From Aliiruegeria lutimaris (GTDB lineage Bacteria; Pseudomonadota; Alphaproteobacteria; Rhodobacterales; Rhodobacteraceae): a stretch of 64,000 nucleotides of DNA. The stretch is taken from the NCBI RefSeq assembly GCF_900099935.1, contig NZ_FNEK01000006.1:1-64000 (forward strand), written 5' to 3'. Every line of letters starts with the position of its first letter. Within the stretch, counting starts at the first letter, position 1. A program made the position numbers and the translations under genes. The notes below the pieces were generated by a model. It had not been told where the DNA came from. It did not search any database and saw nothing but the letters and a program-made list of their open reading frames with translations. Positions 42,081 through 51,394 of the stretch are shown here, in pieces.

Positions 42081-43328
42081 ATGTCACGCAGCACGATCAA
42101 GGTCACATATCGGCTTGAAACGCCCGGTGATATCGAAGCGCTCGCCGCCAAGATCGCCTCAGACCAGTCCACAGGCACCTTCACAGAGCTTCCCGGCGAG
42201 ACGGAGGCGGTCCGCGCCCGCTGCGCCGCGCGGGTCGAGGCCATCACCCCGCTTGAGCCGTCCGACACACCCTCCTTTCCCGATCCCGGCGGCAGCGGCC
42301 CCTATCACCGCGCCGATGCGGTGATCTCCTATCCGCTCGAAGCAGTCGGAACGGATATCGCCGCGCTGATGACCATCACCGTCGGGGGCGTCTTCGCCGC
42401 GCGCGGACCGACCGGCATTCGCGTCATGGATTTCGACCTGCCACAGGAATGGGCGGTCCATCCCGGCCCGCAATTCGGCATTCCGGGTTCGCGCCAACTG
42501 ACGGGCGTGGCCGAAGGGCCGATCATCGCCTCGATCATCAAGCCGTCGCTCGGGCTTCTGCCGGAGGAAACGGCAACAGTCGTCAAGCAGCTCTGCGAGG
42601 CCGGCGTCGATTTCATCAAGGATGACGAGAAGCTGATGAGCCCGGGCTATTCCTCTCTCGAGGACCGGGTGAAGGCGATCATGCCGGTCATTCTCGATCA
42701 CGAGCAGAAGACCGGCAAGAAGGTGATGTATGCCTTTGGCATCTCCTCGGCCGACCCGGATGTGATGACGCGCAACCACGACTGCGTGGTCGCGGCCGGC
42801 GGCAACGCGGGGGTGATCAACATCAACTCCATCGGCTATGGCGGCATGTCCTTCCTGCGCAAGCGCTCGAAGCTCTGCCTGCACGCGCATCGCAATGGCT
42901 GGGACATCCTCACCCGTCATCCCGGCCTCGGCATGGAGTTTCGCGCCTACCAGAAGATCTGGCGCCTGCTCGGCGTCGACCAGTTCCAGATCAACGGCAT
43001 CCGTGCAAAATACTGGGAGCCCGACGAGAGCTTTGTCCGCTCCTTCCACGACCTCGCAGAGCCGATTTTCTCACCGGCGGACCGCTCGCTGCCGGTCGTC
43101 TGTTCGGGGCAATGGGGCGGGCAGGCGGTAGACACCTACCGGCAGACCGGCCGGACGCTGGACCTGATGTATCTCGCCGGCGGCGGGGTTCACGGCCACC
43201 CGATGGGGCCGGCCGCGGGCGTGCGGGCCGTTCAACAGGCGTGGAAAGCTGCGGAAAGCGATGTCGAGCTGGCCGATTACGCGCTGGACCATCCGGAACT
43301 CGCGGCCGCGCTCGCCAAGTGGGGTTAG
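42081..43328 (+). CDS. oiaX: RuBisCO-like protein, 3-oxo-isoapionate-4-phosphate decarboxylase type
   Basis: 415 residues with the RuBisCO large-subunit fold. N-terminal domain to about 140; the barrel then has IASIIKPSLGLLPEE (Lys corresponding to RuBisCO K175), GVDFIKDDEKLMSP (the carbamylated Lys and Mg ligands Asp and Glu, KDDE), CLHAHRNGW (loop His) and VCSGQWGGQAVDTY, AGGGVHGHPMGPAAG (phosphate sites). Loop 6 reads RAKYWEPDE instead of the GKLEGE of carboxylases, so it is not a CO2-fixing enzyme. By known OiaX chemistry it should give L-erythrulose 1-phosphate and CO2; OiaT-type transcarboxylase/hydrolase activity is the alternative. GGGAAG precedes the ATG. Confidence 0.85.
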   Translation: MSRSTIKVTYRLETPGDIEALAAKIASDQSTGTFTELPGETEAVRARCAARVEAITPLEPSDTPSFPDPGGSGPYHRADAVISYPLEAVGTDIAALMTITVGGVFAARGPTGIRVMDFDLPQEWAVHPGPQFGIPGSRQLTGVAEGPIIASIIKPSLGLLPEETATVVKQLCEAGVDFIKDDEKLMSPGYSSLEDRVKAIMPVILDHEQKTGKKVMYAFGISSADPDVMTRNHDCVVAAGGNAGVININSIGYGGMSFLRKRSKLCLHAHRNGWDILTRHPGLGMEFRAYQKIWRLLGVDQFQINGIRAKYWEPDESFVRSFHDLAEPIFSPADRSLPVVCSGQWGGQAVDTYRQTGRTLDLMYLAGGGVHGHPMGPAAGVRAVQQAWKAAESDVELADYALDHPELAAALAKWG

Positions 43329-43441
43329 GTCAGAAGCCTGCGACACCCAAGTGAGAGTAGTATGCGCGGGAGAATGGGCATCATCCCCGGTTCCCGCGCT
43401 ATTTCATGGCATTGGCACAAGGCGCGTGCTCGGCGTGTGGA

Positions 43442-43999
43442 TCAATCTAGTTCCTTGTCCCGTCTGTTTGCCCAGAACCTGCGCCAGCGCGTGTAGATCG
43501 CCAGCCAGACGCAGCCCAGAACGACGAGAATCGAGATCGAGATCCACGGGGTGACCCGCGCATCCGGTCCCTCGACCGGCTTCACCGAGATCGCGTTGGG
43601 ATAGATCGAGGCATAGGGGATCCGCCAGCCGTATTTCTTGACCGCCACCCATTGCGGGCTTTCCTTGGTCGATTTCAGGTCCGCGGCGATGGTCTGCAGG
43701 TTCGAGGTGTGGAACTTGAAATAGGGCGGCCAGCCCCAGCCGGTATCCTCGTTTCGATAGACCATCGGCTTGTCCTTGACGTTCATCGCCTGGATGAAGA
43801 ACACGTCGCGGCTGGTGGTGTTGACCGCCTCGCCGGTGCCGGAGTGCGACCAGAAGATAGAGTTCTCGCCGAAATCGACCCGTTTTTCATAGGTGTCGGT
43901 GATCCGCACCACGTCGTTGCGCGGCAGGGTGTAATGCAGGAAGCCCGCGATCACGGCCAGGATCAGGAGCCAGAGGGTCCAGCGGATGTAGTACCACAT
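43442..43999 (-). CDS. DUF1523 family membrane-anchored protein
   Basis: 185 residues. An N-terminal membrane anchor (YYIRWTLWLLILAVIAGFLH), a conserved extracytoplasmic domain beginning YTLPRNDVVRITDTYEKRVD with DVFFIQAMN and VYRNEDTGWGWPPYFKF, and a second membrane segment near the C-terminus (WISISILVVLGCVWLAIYTR). This matches DUF1523, common in Rhodobacterales; function unknown. A small membrane protein gene ends 12 bases upstream and is probably co-transcribed. Confidence 0.93.
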   Translation of the reverse strand: MWYYIRWTLWLLILAVIAGFLHYTLPRNDVVRITDTYEKRVDFGENSIFWSHSGTGEAVNTTSRDVFFIQAMNVKDKPMVYRNEDTGWGWPPYFKFHTSNLQTIAADLKSTKESPQWVAVKKYGWRIPYASIYPNAISVKPVEGPDARVTPWISISILVVLGCVWLAIYTRWRRFWANRRDKELD

Positions 44000-44011
44000 T
44001 GGGGAACGTCC

Positions 44012-44278
44012 TCAGTTGTAATTCGTGAAATAGATGATGATCCCGATCAGCACGATCGGGACGACATAGACACCCAGGATAAGCTTGCGCCGCAGGGAAT
44101 GATCATAGTCATCAAGCCCTTCGCGGATGAAGGCCTCCCGGTCGCCGGAGCGGATTTCCTCGTCCCATTCCTCTTCGAGCTTGTCGCGTCGTATCGCGCG
44201 CGAGTAGAACGACAGGCTGACATAGACGACGCTCAGCACGACGAAAAGGATCAGCAGCAGTCTGGCAAGCGCGGCCAT
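44012..44278 (-). CDS. Small two-helix membrane protein
   Basis: 88 residues from ATG 44278: an N-terminal hydrophobic helix (ARLLLILFVVLSVVYVSLSF), a charged middle (IRRDKLEEEWDEEIRSGDRE) and a C-terminal helix (LILGVYVVPIVLIGIIIYFT). Upstream in-frame starts to 44413 add only a basic low-similarity stretch. Lies 12 bases before the DUF1523 gene. I recall similar small proteins next to DUF1523 in this order but know no function. Confidence 0.75.
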   Translation of the reverse strand: MAALARLLLILFVVLSVVYVSLSFYSRAIRRDKLEEEWDEEIRSGDREAFIREGLDDYDHSLRRKLILGVYVVPIVLIGIIIYFTNYN

Positions 44279-44435
44279 CGGGAGCTCCGGGGTCGAGGCG
44301 CGACGGGCGCGCCCGGGTTTCTCCTCGTGATAGACCGACTGGCGGCCAAGCGCGACGGCTAAATTCGGCAGCCGGGCCATCCTGTCGCGGCTCAACGCCA
44401 TTGCGGGCGCCATGTCACGGGCCTAGCCTGCAGGC

Positions 44436-45728
44436 ATGGCCACGGATACAGACTCCCGGCTCGTCACTGCCATCGAGGCCCGGCGGGACGACCTGATTTC
44501 ACTGACACAGGACCTCATCCGGATACCAACGCTGAACCCGCCGGGGCGGTACTACCGGGATATTTGTGAATATCTCGACGGGCGGCTGTCGGAAGCCGGC
44601 TTCCATGTCGAGCTGGTGCGCGCCGAAGGAGCGCTCGCCGATAGCGACCGTTACCCGCGTTGGAACATTGTCGCGAGCCGCGAAGGGCGCGCGGGCGGCG
44701 ACACGGTGCATTTCAACTCCCACCATGACGTGGTCGAGGTGGGCAATGGCTGGAAATTCGATCCCTTCGGCGGCGAGCTTCACGACGGCCGCATCTATGG
44801 GCGCGGGGCCTGCGACATGAAGGGCGGGCTGGCCACCTCGATCATCGCGGCGGAAACCTTTGTCCACACCTTCCCGGATTTTCACGGTTCGGTGGAGATT
44901 TCGGCCACTGCGGACGAAGAATCGGGTGGTTATGGTGGCGTGGCCTATCTTGCCGAGCAAGGCTGGTTCGACCCGATCCGCGTGCAGCACGTGATCATCC
45001 CCGAGCCGCTCAACAAGGACCGCATCTGCCTCGGTCATCGTGGGGTCTGGTGGGCGGAGATCGAAACCATGGGCCGGATCGCACATGGCTCGATGCCCTT
45101 CCTCGGCGACTGCGCGGTGCGGCACATGGGGGCCGTTCTGAGCGAGATGGAAGCCTATCTCTTCCCGCTTCTGGCCACCAAGCGGACCGAGATGCCGGTG
45201 GTGCCCGAGGGCGCCAAACAGTCCACGCTCAATATCAACGCCATCCATGGCGGTGAACCGGTTCAGGAAGACGACTATACGGGGCTTCCGGCGCCGTGCG
45301 TGCCGGACCGCTGCCGCATAACCATCGACCGTCGTTTCCTCATTGAGGAGGACATTGCCGAGGTGAAGGCCGAGGTGACCTCCATGCTGGAGCGGGTGAA
45401 GGGCGAGCGGCCCGGGTTCGAATACGAACTGCGGGACCTCTTCGAAGTGCAGCCGACCATGACGGCGGAGGATGCGCCGGTCGTGACCTCCGTTGCGCAT
45501 GCCATCGAAAAGGTTCTGGCGCGCGCGCCAGATTACGTTGTCAGCCCCGGCACCTACGACCAGAAACATATCGACCGTATCGGGCGGCTGAAGAACTGCA
45601 TCGCTTATGGGCCGGGCATTCTGGATCTGGCCCACCAGCCGGATGAGTGGGTCGGCGTGGACGACATGCTGGACAGCGCAAAGGTCATGGCGCTGACATT
45701 GGCCGAGCTGCTGCTCTTGCCCTCGTGA
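44436..45728 (+). CDS. M20 metallopeptidase, ArgE/DapE-type deacylase
   Basis: 430 residues. Zinc ligands of the M20 family are visible: His and Asp in HFNSHHDVVEV, the bridging Asp in GRGACDMKGG, catalytic Glu pair in ATADEESGGYG, and the final His in DLAHQPDEWV. A dimerisation domain interrupts the catalytic one. Family members remove acyl groups from N-acetyl-ornithine, N-succinyl-diaminopimelate or related amino acids. No arginine or lysine genes are adjacent, so the substrate is undefined; it may be a catabolic deacylase. Confidence 0.88.
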   Translation: MATDTDSRLVTAIEARRDDLISLTQDLIRIPTLNPPGRYYRDICEYLDGRLSEAGFHVELVRAEGALADSDRYPRWNIVASREGRAGGDTVHFNSHHDVVEVGNGWKFDPFGGELHDGRIYGRGACDMKGGLATSIIAAETFVHTFPDFHGSVEISATADEESGGYGGVAYLAEQGWFDPIRVQHVIIPEPLNKDRICLGHRGVWWAEIETMGRIAHGSMPFLGDCAVRHMGAVLSEMEAYLFPLLATKRTEMPVVPEGAKQSTLNINAIHGGEPVQEDDYTGLPAPCVPDRCRITIDRRFLIEEDIAEVKAEVTSMLERVKGERPGFEYELRDLFEVQPTMTAEDAPVVTSVAHAIEKVLARAPDYVVSPGTYDQKHIDRIGRLKNCIAYGPGILDLAHQPDEWVGVDDMLDSAKVMALTLAELLLLPS

Positions 45729-45941
45729 CCTTTGTCCACAGAGTCGCCGCAAGGCAACCGGGTCGTCGTTTCGTGTCCTGAACCTCGGTGCCAGCGCGCC
45801 TTGTCGGAGAACCGCGCTCAGACTCCCATACAGGCCGGGGCCGGTTGCGGCGTTCGGCGGAGGGATGCCAATGGAATGGTGGTCCCCCCGGATCCGCGAG
45901 TTTCAGCAGGACGCGACACCCCGGATCTGCCCCGAAACGCC

Positions 45942-46370
45942 CTAGGCGACGGCCTTCGCCGGTGTCATGGCCACGGGGGCCACAACCTGATCGGCATCGA
46001 AATTGCTGCTGCAGGCGACAATCAGCCAGCCATCGTCCGGGTCCAGCCGGATGACCCCGAGCGCGGTCCCTTCGCAGAATGCGTTCTTCCCGGTGTCGGC
46101 GTCGGGGACCAGGTCCCGAAAGCGCCAGATCGCGTAGACATGGTTTCCGATCGACTCGATCTGCTGAACCTGCATCTCCCGTTCGGCGTGGTTCTCCTGG
46201 ATCCAGGACTGGTGCAGCTGTTCGACCTGCGATCGCCCCCGGAACACACCACGCGGCGTGATGAACTTGCAGTCCTCGTCGAAGAAGGCGAGGCAGGCAT
46301 CCACATCGCGGGCACGAAAATCTTCGCTGTAGGTATCCAGCATCAATTGCAGTTCGGTCTTCAATGACAT
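45942..46370 (-). CDS. SnoaL/NTF2-like domain protein
   Basis: 142 residues with the NTF2-like pattern: LMLDTYSEDFRARDVDACLA, FFDEDCKFITPRGVFRGRSQ and VYAIWRFRDLVPDADTGKNA. This matches SnoaL-like or DUF4440-type polyketide-cyclase-fold proteins, which cover many unrelated activities. ATG 46370 is used, with the region upstream to 46616 encoding only low-complexity Arg-rich sequence. It is divergent from the DMT transporter gene. No specific function is proposed. Confidence 0.8.
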   Translation of the reverse strand: MSLKTELQLMLDTYSEDFRARDVDACLAFFDEDCKFITPRGVFRGRSQVEQLHQSWIQENHAEREMQVQQIESIGNHVYAIWRFRDLVPDADTGKNAFCEGTALGVIRLDPDDGWLIVACSSNFDADQVVAPVAMTPAKAVA

Positions 46371-46621
46371 GACTTTCTCCGTGCAGACATACCGACGGCC
46401 GAAGCTCGGCGGGTGTTCGCCCCGATTTCGCATGAAACCGTTAGGGAACGGTGAAGCCTGGCCTTTCTGTCTCCGAGCCACGCCCCGAGGCGCATGTATC
46501 CCAAGGGTTTCGGCGGTCTCGCACCTGCTTGCCTCACATCGGTGCTGCGTGTAGCGGTAACCGGTACGGCGCGCGGCGCGGGCAGGTTGCCCGCGCCCGT
46601 TGCCGCCCGGGACCATCGATC

Positions 46622-47542
46622 ATGACCAATACCCAAACCCTGTCGCCGGAGGCGATGAACATCGCGCGGGGCAATCTGCTGGGCCTGCTGCTGTTGGCGC
46701 TCGGTTATTTCATGATGGGCACGGTCGACATGATGGCGAAATACCTCACCCAATACGTGCACCCGTTCCAGATCGTCTGGTTCCGACAATTTGGGCTCTT
46801 CGTCATGGCGGTCATGATCCTGTCGCGGAAAGGCACTGTCCTGCTGCGGACACGGCGGCCGGTTCTGCAACTGTTGCGCGGCAGTTCCGCCGCGATTTCG
46901 GCCCTGTGTTTCGTCACCGCGATCCGCTACGCGCCGATTGCCGATGCCACGGCCGTTTCCTTCATCGCGCCGCTTCTGGTGACGGCGATGGGGGCGATCT
47001 TTCTGGGCGAGACCGTCGGCCGCAACCGTTGGATCGCGGTGCTGCTGGGGTTCGTCGGCGCGCTGATCGTCATTCGCCCCGGTTTCAGCGTGTTCCACCC
47101 GGCGATCGGGCTGGTCGTAGCCGCGGCCAGTTTCTTTTCCATCCGGCAGGTCCTGAGCCGGGTTCTCGCCTCCCAGGACCGGACCTCGACGACCATCGTC
47201 TATACCGCGGTCACGAGTTTCGTGCTGCTCACCGTCCTGCAGCCCTTTGTCTGGCATTGGCCGCAGGAGAGCTGGATCATCCTGTTGATGCTTGCAATGG
47301 CCGGTTGCGCCGCCGTCACCGAGTTCCTGGTCATCCGCGCCTTCGAACTGGCGCAGGTCGTGGTGGTCGCGCCGATGCATTACAGCATCATGATCTGGGC
47401 CACGTTCTATGGCTGGCTGATCTTCGGCCAACTTCCCGATCTTTGGACATGGGTTGGAACGGGCGTGATCTTCGCCACCGGCATTTTCCTGATCTACCGC
47501 GAACGCCTCGCCGCCCGGCGGATCAGGGCCGGGCGGGTGTGA
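46622..47542 (+). CDS. DMT/EamA-family transporter
   Basis: 306 residues, ten hydrophobic segments in two EamA repeats: LLLLALGYFMMGTVDMMAKY opens the first, and the second begins about residue 155. The loop-side RKGTVLLRTRRPVLQLLRG and the IRYAPIADATAVSFIAPLLV stretch are characteristic of exporters of the drug/metabolite family. ATG 46622 is chosen over in-frame codons from 46451. Likely exports an amino acid, purine or small metabolite; unknown. It converges on purD with a nine-base gap. Confidence 0.88.
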   Translation: MTNTQTLSPEAMNIARGNLLGLLLLALGYFMMGTVDMMAKYLTQYVHPFQIVWFRQFGLFVMAVMILSRKGTVLLRTRRPVLQLLRGSSAAISALCFVTAIRYAPIADATAVSFIAPLLVTAMGAIFLGETVGRNRWIAVLLGFVGALIVIRPGFSVFHPAIGLVVAAASFFSIRQVLSRVLASQDRTSTTIVYTAVTSFVLLTVLQPFVWHWPQESWIILLMLAMAGCAAVTEFLVIRAFELAQVVVVAPMHYSIMIWATFYGWLIFGQLPDLWTWVGTGVIFATGIFLIYRERLAARRIRAGRV

Positions 47543-47551
47543 TCGCGGACC

Positions 47552-48823
47552 TCAGCCCTTGCCGAGCGCGCGCCAGCCGATATCCCGGCGGAAGAAGCCT
47601 TGCGGCCAATCCACGGCCTCGGCCATGGCATAGGCCCTATCGCGCGCCTCTTCCAGCGTGCGGCCCCGCGCCGTGGCGTTGAGAACCCGCCCGCCGGTCG
47701 CCGTCACCTTGCCGTCCACCTCGGTTGTGCCGGCGTGGAACATCATCTCCCAACTCGTCTCCGGCAGGTCGTCGAGCCCGCCGATCACAGTGCCCTTCTC
47801 GTAAGACCCCGGATAGCCCTCGGCGGCGAGTACCACGGTCATCGCGTGGTCCTCGGCCCAGTTCACATGCCGTTCGGCCAATCGGCCTTCGGCGGCGGCC
47901 AGAAGCAGGTCCAGCGCCTGTGCCCCCAGCCGCATCATCAGCGCCTGGCATTCCGGATCGCCGAAGCGGACATTGTATTCCACCAGCCGCGGCTTGCCGT
48001 CCTTGATCATCAGCCCGACATAGAGCACGCCGCGATAGGGTGCGCCGCGCCGGGCCATTTCCGCCATTGTCGGCTTGACGATCTGCTCCAGCGTCGCCTC
48101 GACCAGCTCTGGCGTCATGATCGGGGCAGGGGAATACGCACCCATGCCGCCTGTATTGGGGCCGGTATCGCCCTCGCCGACGCGCTTGTGGTCCTGCGCC
48201 GCGCCGACGGGCAGCACCGTCTCGCCGTCGCAGAGCACAAAGAAGCTCGCCTCCTCGCCCTCCATGAACTCCTCGATCACCACTTCCGCGCCCGCCGCGC
48301 CAAAGGCTCCGCCGAGGATATCCTCGACACCTGCCAGCGCCTCTTCCTCGGTCATGGCCACGATCACGCCCTTGCCGGCGGCCAGCCCGTCGGCCTTGAC
48401 CACGATGGGGGCCCCCTGTTCGCGGATATAGGCCTTGGCCAGCTCCAGATCGTCGAACCGGGCCCACCCGGCGGTCGGGGCGCCTGCCGCGTCGCAGACC
48501 TCCTTGGTGAACCGCTTGGAGGCCTCCAGCCGCGCGGCTTCCTTGGAGGGGCCGAAAACCGGGATGCCGGCTTCAGCCAACCGGTCCGCCACGCCGGCGG
48601 CCAGCGGCGCCTCGGGCCCGACGACGACGAAATCGATGCTCTCGGCTTCGGCAAACTCCACCACCGCACCGCCATCGCAGATATCGAAGCTCGCGCATTC
48701 GGCGATCTGCTCGATGCCGGCATTGCCGGGCGCCACGATCAGCCGGTCGCATTTGGGGTTCTGCAGGATCGCCCAGGCCAGGGCATGTTCGCGGCCGCCG
48801 CCGCCAAGCACCAGTATGTTCAT
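47552..48823 (-). CDS. purD: Phosphoribosylamine--glycine ligase
   Basis: 423 residues, GARS step of purine synthesis: phosphoribosylamine plus glycine and ATP to glycinamide ribonucleotide. N-terminus MNILVLGGGGREHALAWAIL, ATP-grasp domain with IVVKADGLAAGKGVIVAMTE, the conserved DHKRVGEGDTGPNTGGMGAY (substrate loop) and FGDPECQALMMRL. Full length, no internal defects. Located beside xseA, an arrangement I recall from Rhodobacterales chromosomes. Confidence 0.97.
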   Translation of the reverse strand: MNILVLGGGGREHALAWAILQNPKCDRLIVAPGNAGIEQIAECASFDICDGGAVVEFAEAESIDFVVVGPEAPLAAGVADRLAEAGIPVFGPSKEAARLEASKRFTKEVCDAAGAPTAGWARFDDLELAKAYIREQGAPIVVKADGLAAGKGVIVAMTEEEALAGVEDILGGAFGAAGAEVVIEEFMEGEEASFFVLCDGETVLPVGAAQDHKRVGEGDTGPNTGGMGAYSPAPIMTPELVEATLEQIVKPTMAEMARRGAPYRGVLYVGLMIKDGKPRLVEYNVRFGDPECQALMMRLGAQALDLLLAAAEGRLAERHVNWAEDHAMTVVLAAEGYPGSYEKGTVIGGLDDLPETSWEMMFHAGTTEVDGKVTATGGRVLNATARGRTLEEARDRAYAMAEAVDWPQGFFRRDIGWRALGKG

Positions 48824-48943
48824 GTCGTCTCCTCGGTCGGCCTTCTTCTAGGAGGGGCCGGGCCGGATCACAAGCACTCGCGGGCGGGCATTTGGTGTCG
48901 AAAGGGCTCTCTGTTACCCTGAGGAAGCCAAGGGAGAAAAAGG

Positions 48944-49726
48944 ATGCTGGAATTCGACGCCGACACCACGCGCCTGCTTGAGCAATGCTATGTCGGCGCC
49001 GATGTCACGCGGCGCCGGAGAGCCTCGTTCGACCGCCTGCGGCCCGGACCCGGCGAGCGAATCGTCGATATTGGCTGCGGTAACGGCTTGCTGACGCTGG
49101 AGCTGGCGCGCGCGGTCGGGGAGGGGGGCGAGGTGATCGGTGTCGATCCCAGCCCGGACATGCGTGCCGCGGCAGAGGACCGTTGTCGGGAGAGCCGCAA
49201 CGTGCGCATCCTCCACGGGACCGCCGACGCGGTGCCACTCGCAGATGAAACCGCCGACAAGGCGCTCTCTGTGCAGGTCTTCGAATACCTTTCCGATGTG
49301 CCCGCCGCGCTCACCGAAGCTTTGCGCATCCTGCGTCCAGGCGGGCGGCTTGTCCTGGGGGATATCCATTTCGGCTCGCTGGTCTGGCATAGCGACGATC
49401 CCGGCAGGATGAACCGGATGTGCGACTCCTGGGACCTCCATGCCGTCCATCTCGACCTGCCAGCGCATCTGCCGGGACTGCTGCGCACAGCGGGCTTTGC
49501 CGTCGACGGCACCGACCCCGTGACGATCTGCGACTCCGAGATGCGCCCGGACGGGCTTGCGATCATGATGCTCCGGTTGATGGAGCGCTACGCGGTGGCC
49601 AACGGCCATATGGAGGCCGCCGAGGCCGCCGCCTGGGCCGAGGAGCAGCATGCACTGTCACAAGCCGGGCGCTTCTTCTTCTCGATCAGCCATTACGTCA
49701 CCATCGCCCACAAGCCGCATCGGTAG
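48944..49726 (+). CDS. Class I SAM-dependent methyltransferase
   Basis: 260 residues. Motif I IVDIGCGNGLLTLELARAV, motif II-like VIGVDPSPDMRAAAEDRCRE, and DKALSVQVFEYLSDVPAALT for the post-motif acidic loop, as in UbiE/MenG-like small-molecule methyltransferases. The ATG is preceded by AGGGAGAAAAAGG. Substrate unknown. It is transcribed toward xseA with 63 bases between, possibly one operon. Confidence 0.9.
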   Translation: MLEFDADTTRLLEQCYVGADVTRRRRASFDRLRPGPGERIVDIGCGNGLLTLELARAVGEGGEVIGVDPSPDMRAAAEDRCRESRNVRILHGTADAVPLADETADKALSVQVFEYLSDVPAALTEALRILRPGGRLVLGDIHFGSLVWHSDDPGRMNRMCDSWDLHAVHLDLPAHLPGLLRTAGFAVDGTDPVTICDSEMRPDGLAIMMLRLMERYAVANGHMEAAEAAAWAEEQHALSQAGRFFFSISHYVTIAHKPHR

Positions 49727-49789
49727 CGCCGCCGGTTTCCATCCGCTTCCGCGAGCGATAGGTTGGCCAAAATGGCAGGAGAGCAGCCC

Positions 49790-51334
49790 ATGTCAGACCT
49801 GATCGACGCACCCGACGGCCCGGGCTCAAACGCGCCCGAATTCACCGTCTCGGAGATCTCCGGCGCGGTGAAGAAGACGTTGGAAGGCGCCTTTGGCCGT
49901 ATCCGCGTGCGCGGCGAGGTCGGCCGGGTCTTCCGGGCGCGTTCGGGCCACCTCTACTATGACATCAAGGACGAACGGAACGTGCTCGCCTGCACCACGT
50001 GGAAAGGGCAGCTGGCAAACCTCACGGTGATGCCGGAAGAAGGCATGGAAGTGATCGTCTCCGGCCGGCTGACGGCCTTCGGGGCGCAATCCAAATACAA
50101 CCTCAATGTTGAACAGGTCGAGCCCGCCGGCGCCGGCGCGCTGATGGCGATGCTGGAGAAGCGCAAGAAACAGCTCGCTGCCGAAGGACTTTTCGACGAG
50201 GCCCGCAAGCGCCCGTTGCCCTTCCTGCCCGAGATCATCGGCGTGGTGACCTCGCCCTCCGGCGCGGTGATCCGGGACATTCTGCACCGGCTGCGCGACC
50301 GTTTCCCGCGCAAGGTGCTGATCTGGCCCGTGGCCGTGCAGGGCCGCGATTGCGCGCCGCAGGTCGCCGCCGCCATCGACGGTTTCAACCAGCTCAGCCC
50401 CGGCGGTCCCTTGCCACGTCCCGATGTGATCATCGTCGCCCGTGGCGGTGGCTCCATCGAGGATCTCTGGGGCTTCAACGAAGAGATTGTCGCCCGCGCC
50501 GCCGCCGCCTCGCAAATTCCACTGATCTCGGCCGTCGGCCACGAGACCGACACCACCCTGATCGACTTCGTCTCCGACCGCCGCGCCCCGACGCCCACTG
50601 CCGCCGCCGAGATGGCGGTGCCCGTGCGGCTCGAATTGCTGGCCCATTTCGACAGCCAGAGCGCACGCCTCTCCGGGGCCCTGTCGCGCAACATGACCCG
50701 CCGCGGCGAACGCCTGCGCGACCTCGCCCGCGCTTTGCCGCGTCCCGACAGCCTGCTGGCCACGCCGCGCCAGCGCTACGACAACGCCGCCAGCCGCCTG
50801 CCATTGGCGCTCAAGACAGGCGTGCAAAGCCGCCGCCTCGGGCTCGCCCACATCACGGCCCCACTGCGCCCGAAATTGCTGTCGCAAAGATTGCAGACCC
50901 TCTCCGAACGACTGGACGCCTCGGCCAAACGGCTGGTCCCGGCGCTTGCGCGTGGAACCTCCCGGGCCAGGCAAGATTTCGACGCGCGCGTCGGTCGCCT
51001 CACCCCAACGCCACTGCTGCGTGAAAACACCCGCCGCCGGGAAAAACTCTCCGAACTATCCCGCCGGCTGCAAACGGCGAGCCAGATCTCCGTCGCGGGT
51101 CGCCGCGACCACCTCGCATCGCTCGAACGCATCCTGCAAAGCCTCAATTACGAGGAAACCATGAAGCGCGGCTATGCAGTCATCCGAGGCGATGGCCATG
51201 TCGTCACCACGAAATCCGCCGCCGAACAGGCAAGCAGCCTTGAAATCCAATTCGCCGATGGCCGCCTCAAGCTGGGCCAGACGAAATCCGCCAAACCGCG
51301 CAAGGACAAACCCGAACAGGGAAGCCTGTTCTAG
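49790..51334 (+). CDS. xseA: Exodeoxyribonuclease VII large subunit
   Basis: 514 residues. N-terminal OB-fold with EFTVSEISGAVKKTLEGAFG and VRGEVGRVFRARSGHLYYDI; catalytic core with IIVARGGGSIEDLWGFNEE and ISAVGHETDTTLIDFVSDRR; a long coiled-coil C-terminal half, ending LEIQFADGRL. Degrades single-stranded DNA with XseB, whose gene is not in this window. GGAGAG nine bases upstream supports ATG 49790. A dispersed repeat lies immediately after the stop. Confidence 0.96.
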   Translation: MSDLIDAPDGPGSNAPEFTVSEISGAVKKTLEGAFGRIRVRGEVGRVFRARSGHLYYDIKDERNVLACTTWKGQLANLTVMPEEGMEVIVSGRLTAFGAQSKYNLNVEQVEPAGAGALMAMLEKRKKQLAAEGLFDEARKRPLPFLPEIIGVVTSPSGAVIRDILHRLRDRFPRKVLIWPVAVQGRDCAPQVAAAIDGFNQLSPGGPLPRPDVIIVARGGGSIEDLWGFNEEIVARAAAASQIPLISAVGHETDTTLIDFVSDRRAPTPTAAAEMAVPVRLELLAHFDSQSARLSGALSRNMTRRGERLRDLARALPRPDSLLATPRQRYDNAASRLPLALKTGVQSRRLGLAHITAPLRPKLLSQRLQTLSERLDASAKRLVPALARGTSRARQDFDARVGRLTPTPLLRENTRRREKLSELSRRLQTASQISVAGRRDHLASLERILQSLNYEETMKRGYAVIRGDGHVVTTKSAAEQASSLEIQFADGRLKLGQTKSAKPRKDKPEQGSLF

Positions 51335-51342
51335 CGTTCCGA

Positions 51343-51375
51343 CTTCCTCTTTCTAAAAATATCCTCGCCGAAGGC
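51343..51375 (-). repeat. Dispersed intergenic repeat, copy 1
   Basis: On the minus strand this reads GCCTTCGGCGAGGATATTTT followed by TAGAAAGAGGAA. It aligns with the copy at 59144-59178 (GCCTCCGGCGGAAGTATTTG, GAGAAAGATGAA). Both lie in gaps between converging genes. Consensus GCCTyCGGCGrrrrTATTTkkAGAAAGAkGAA. Confidence 0.65.
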
Positions 51376-51394
51376 AGGCGCGCCCCGCGCGCCT

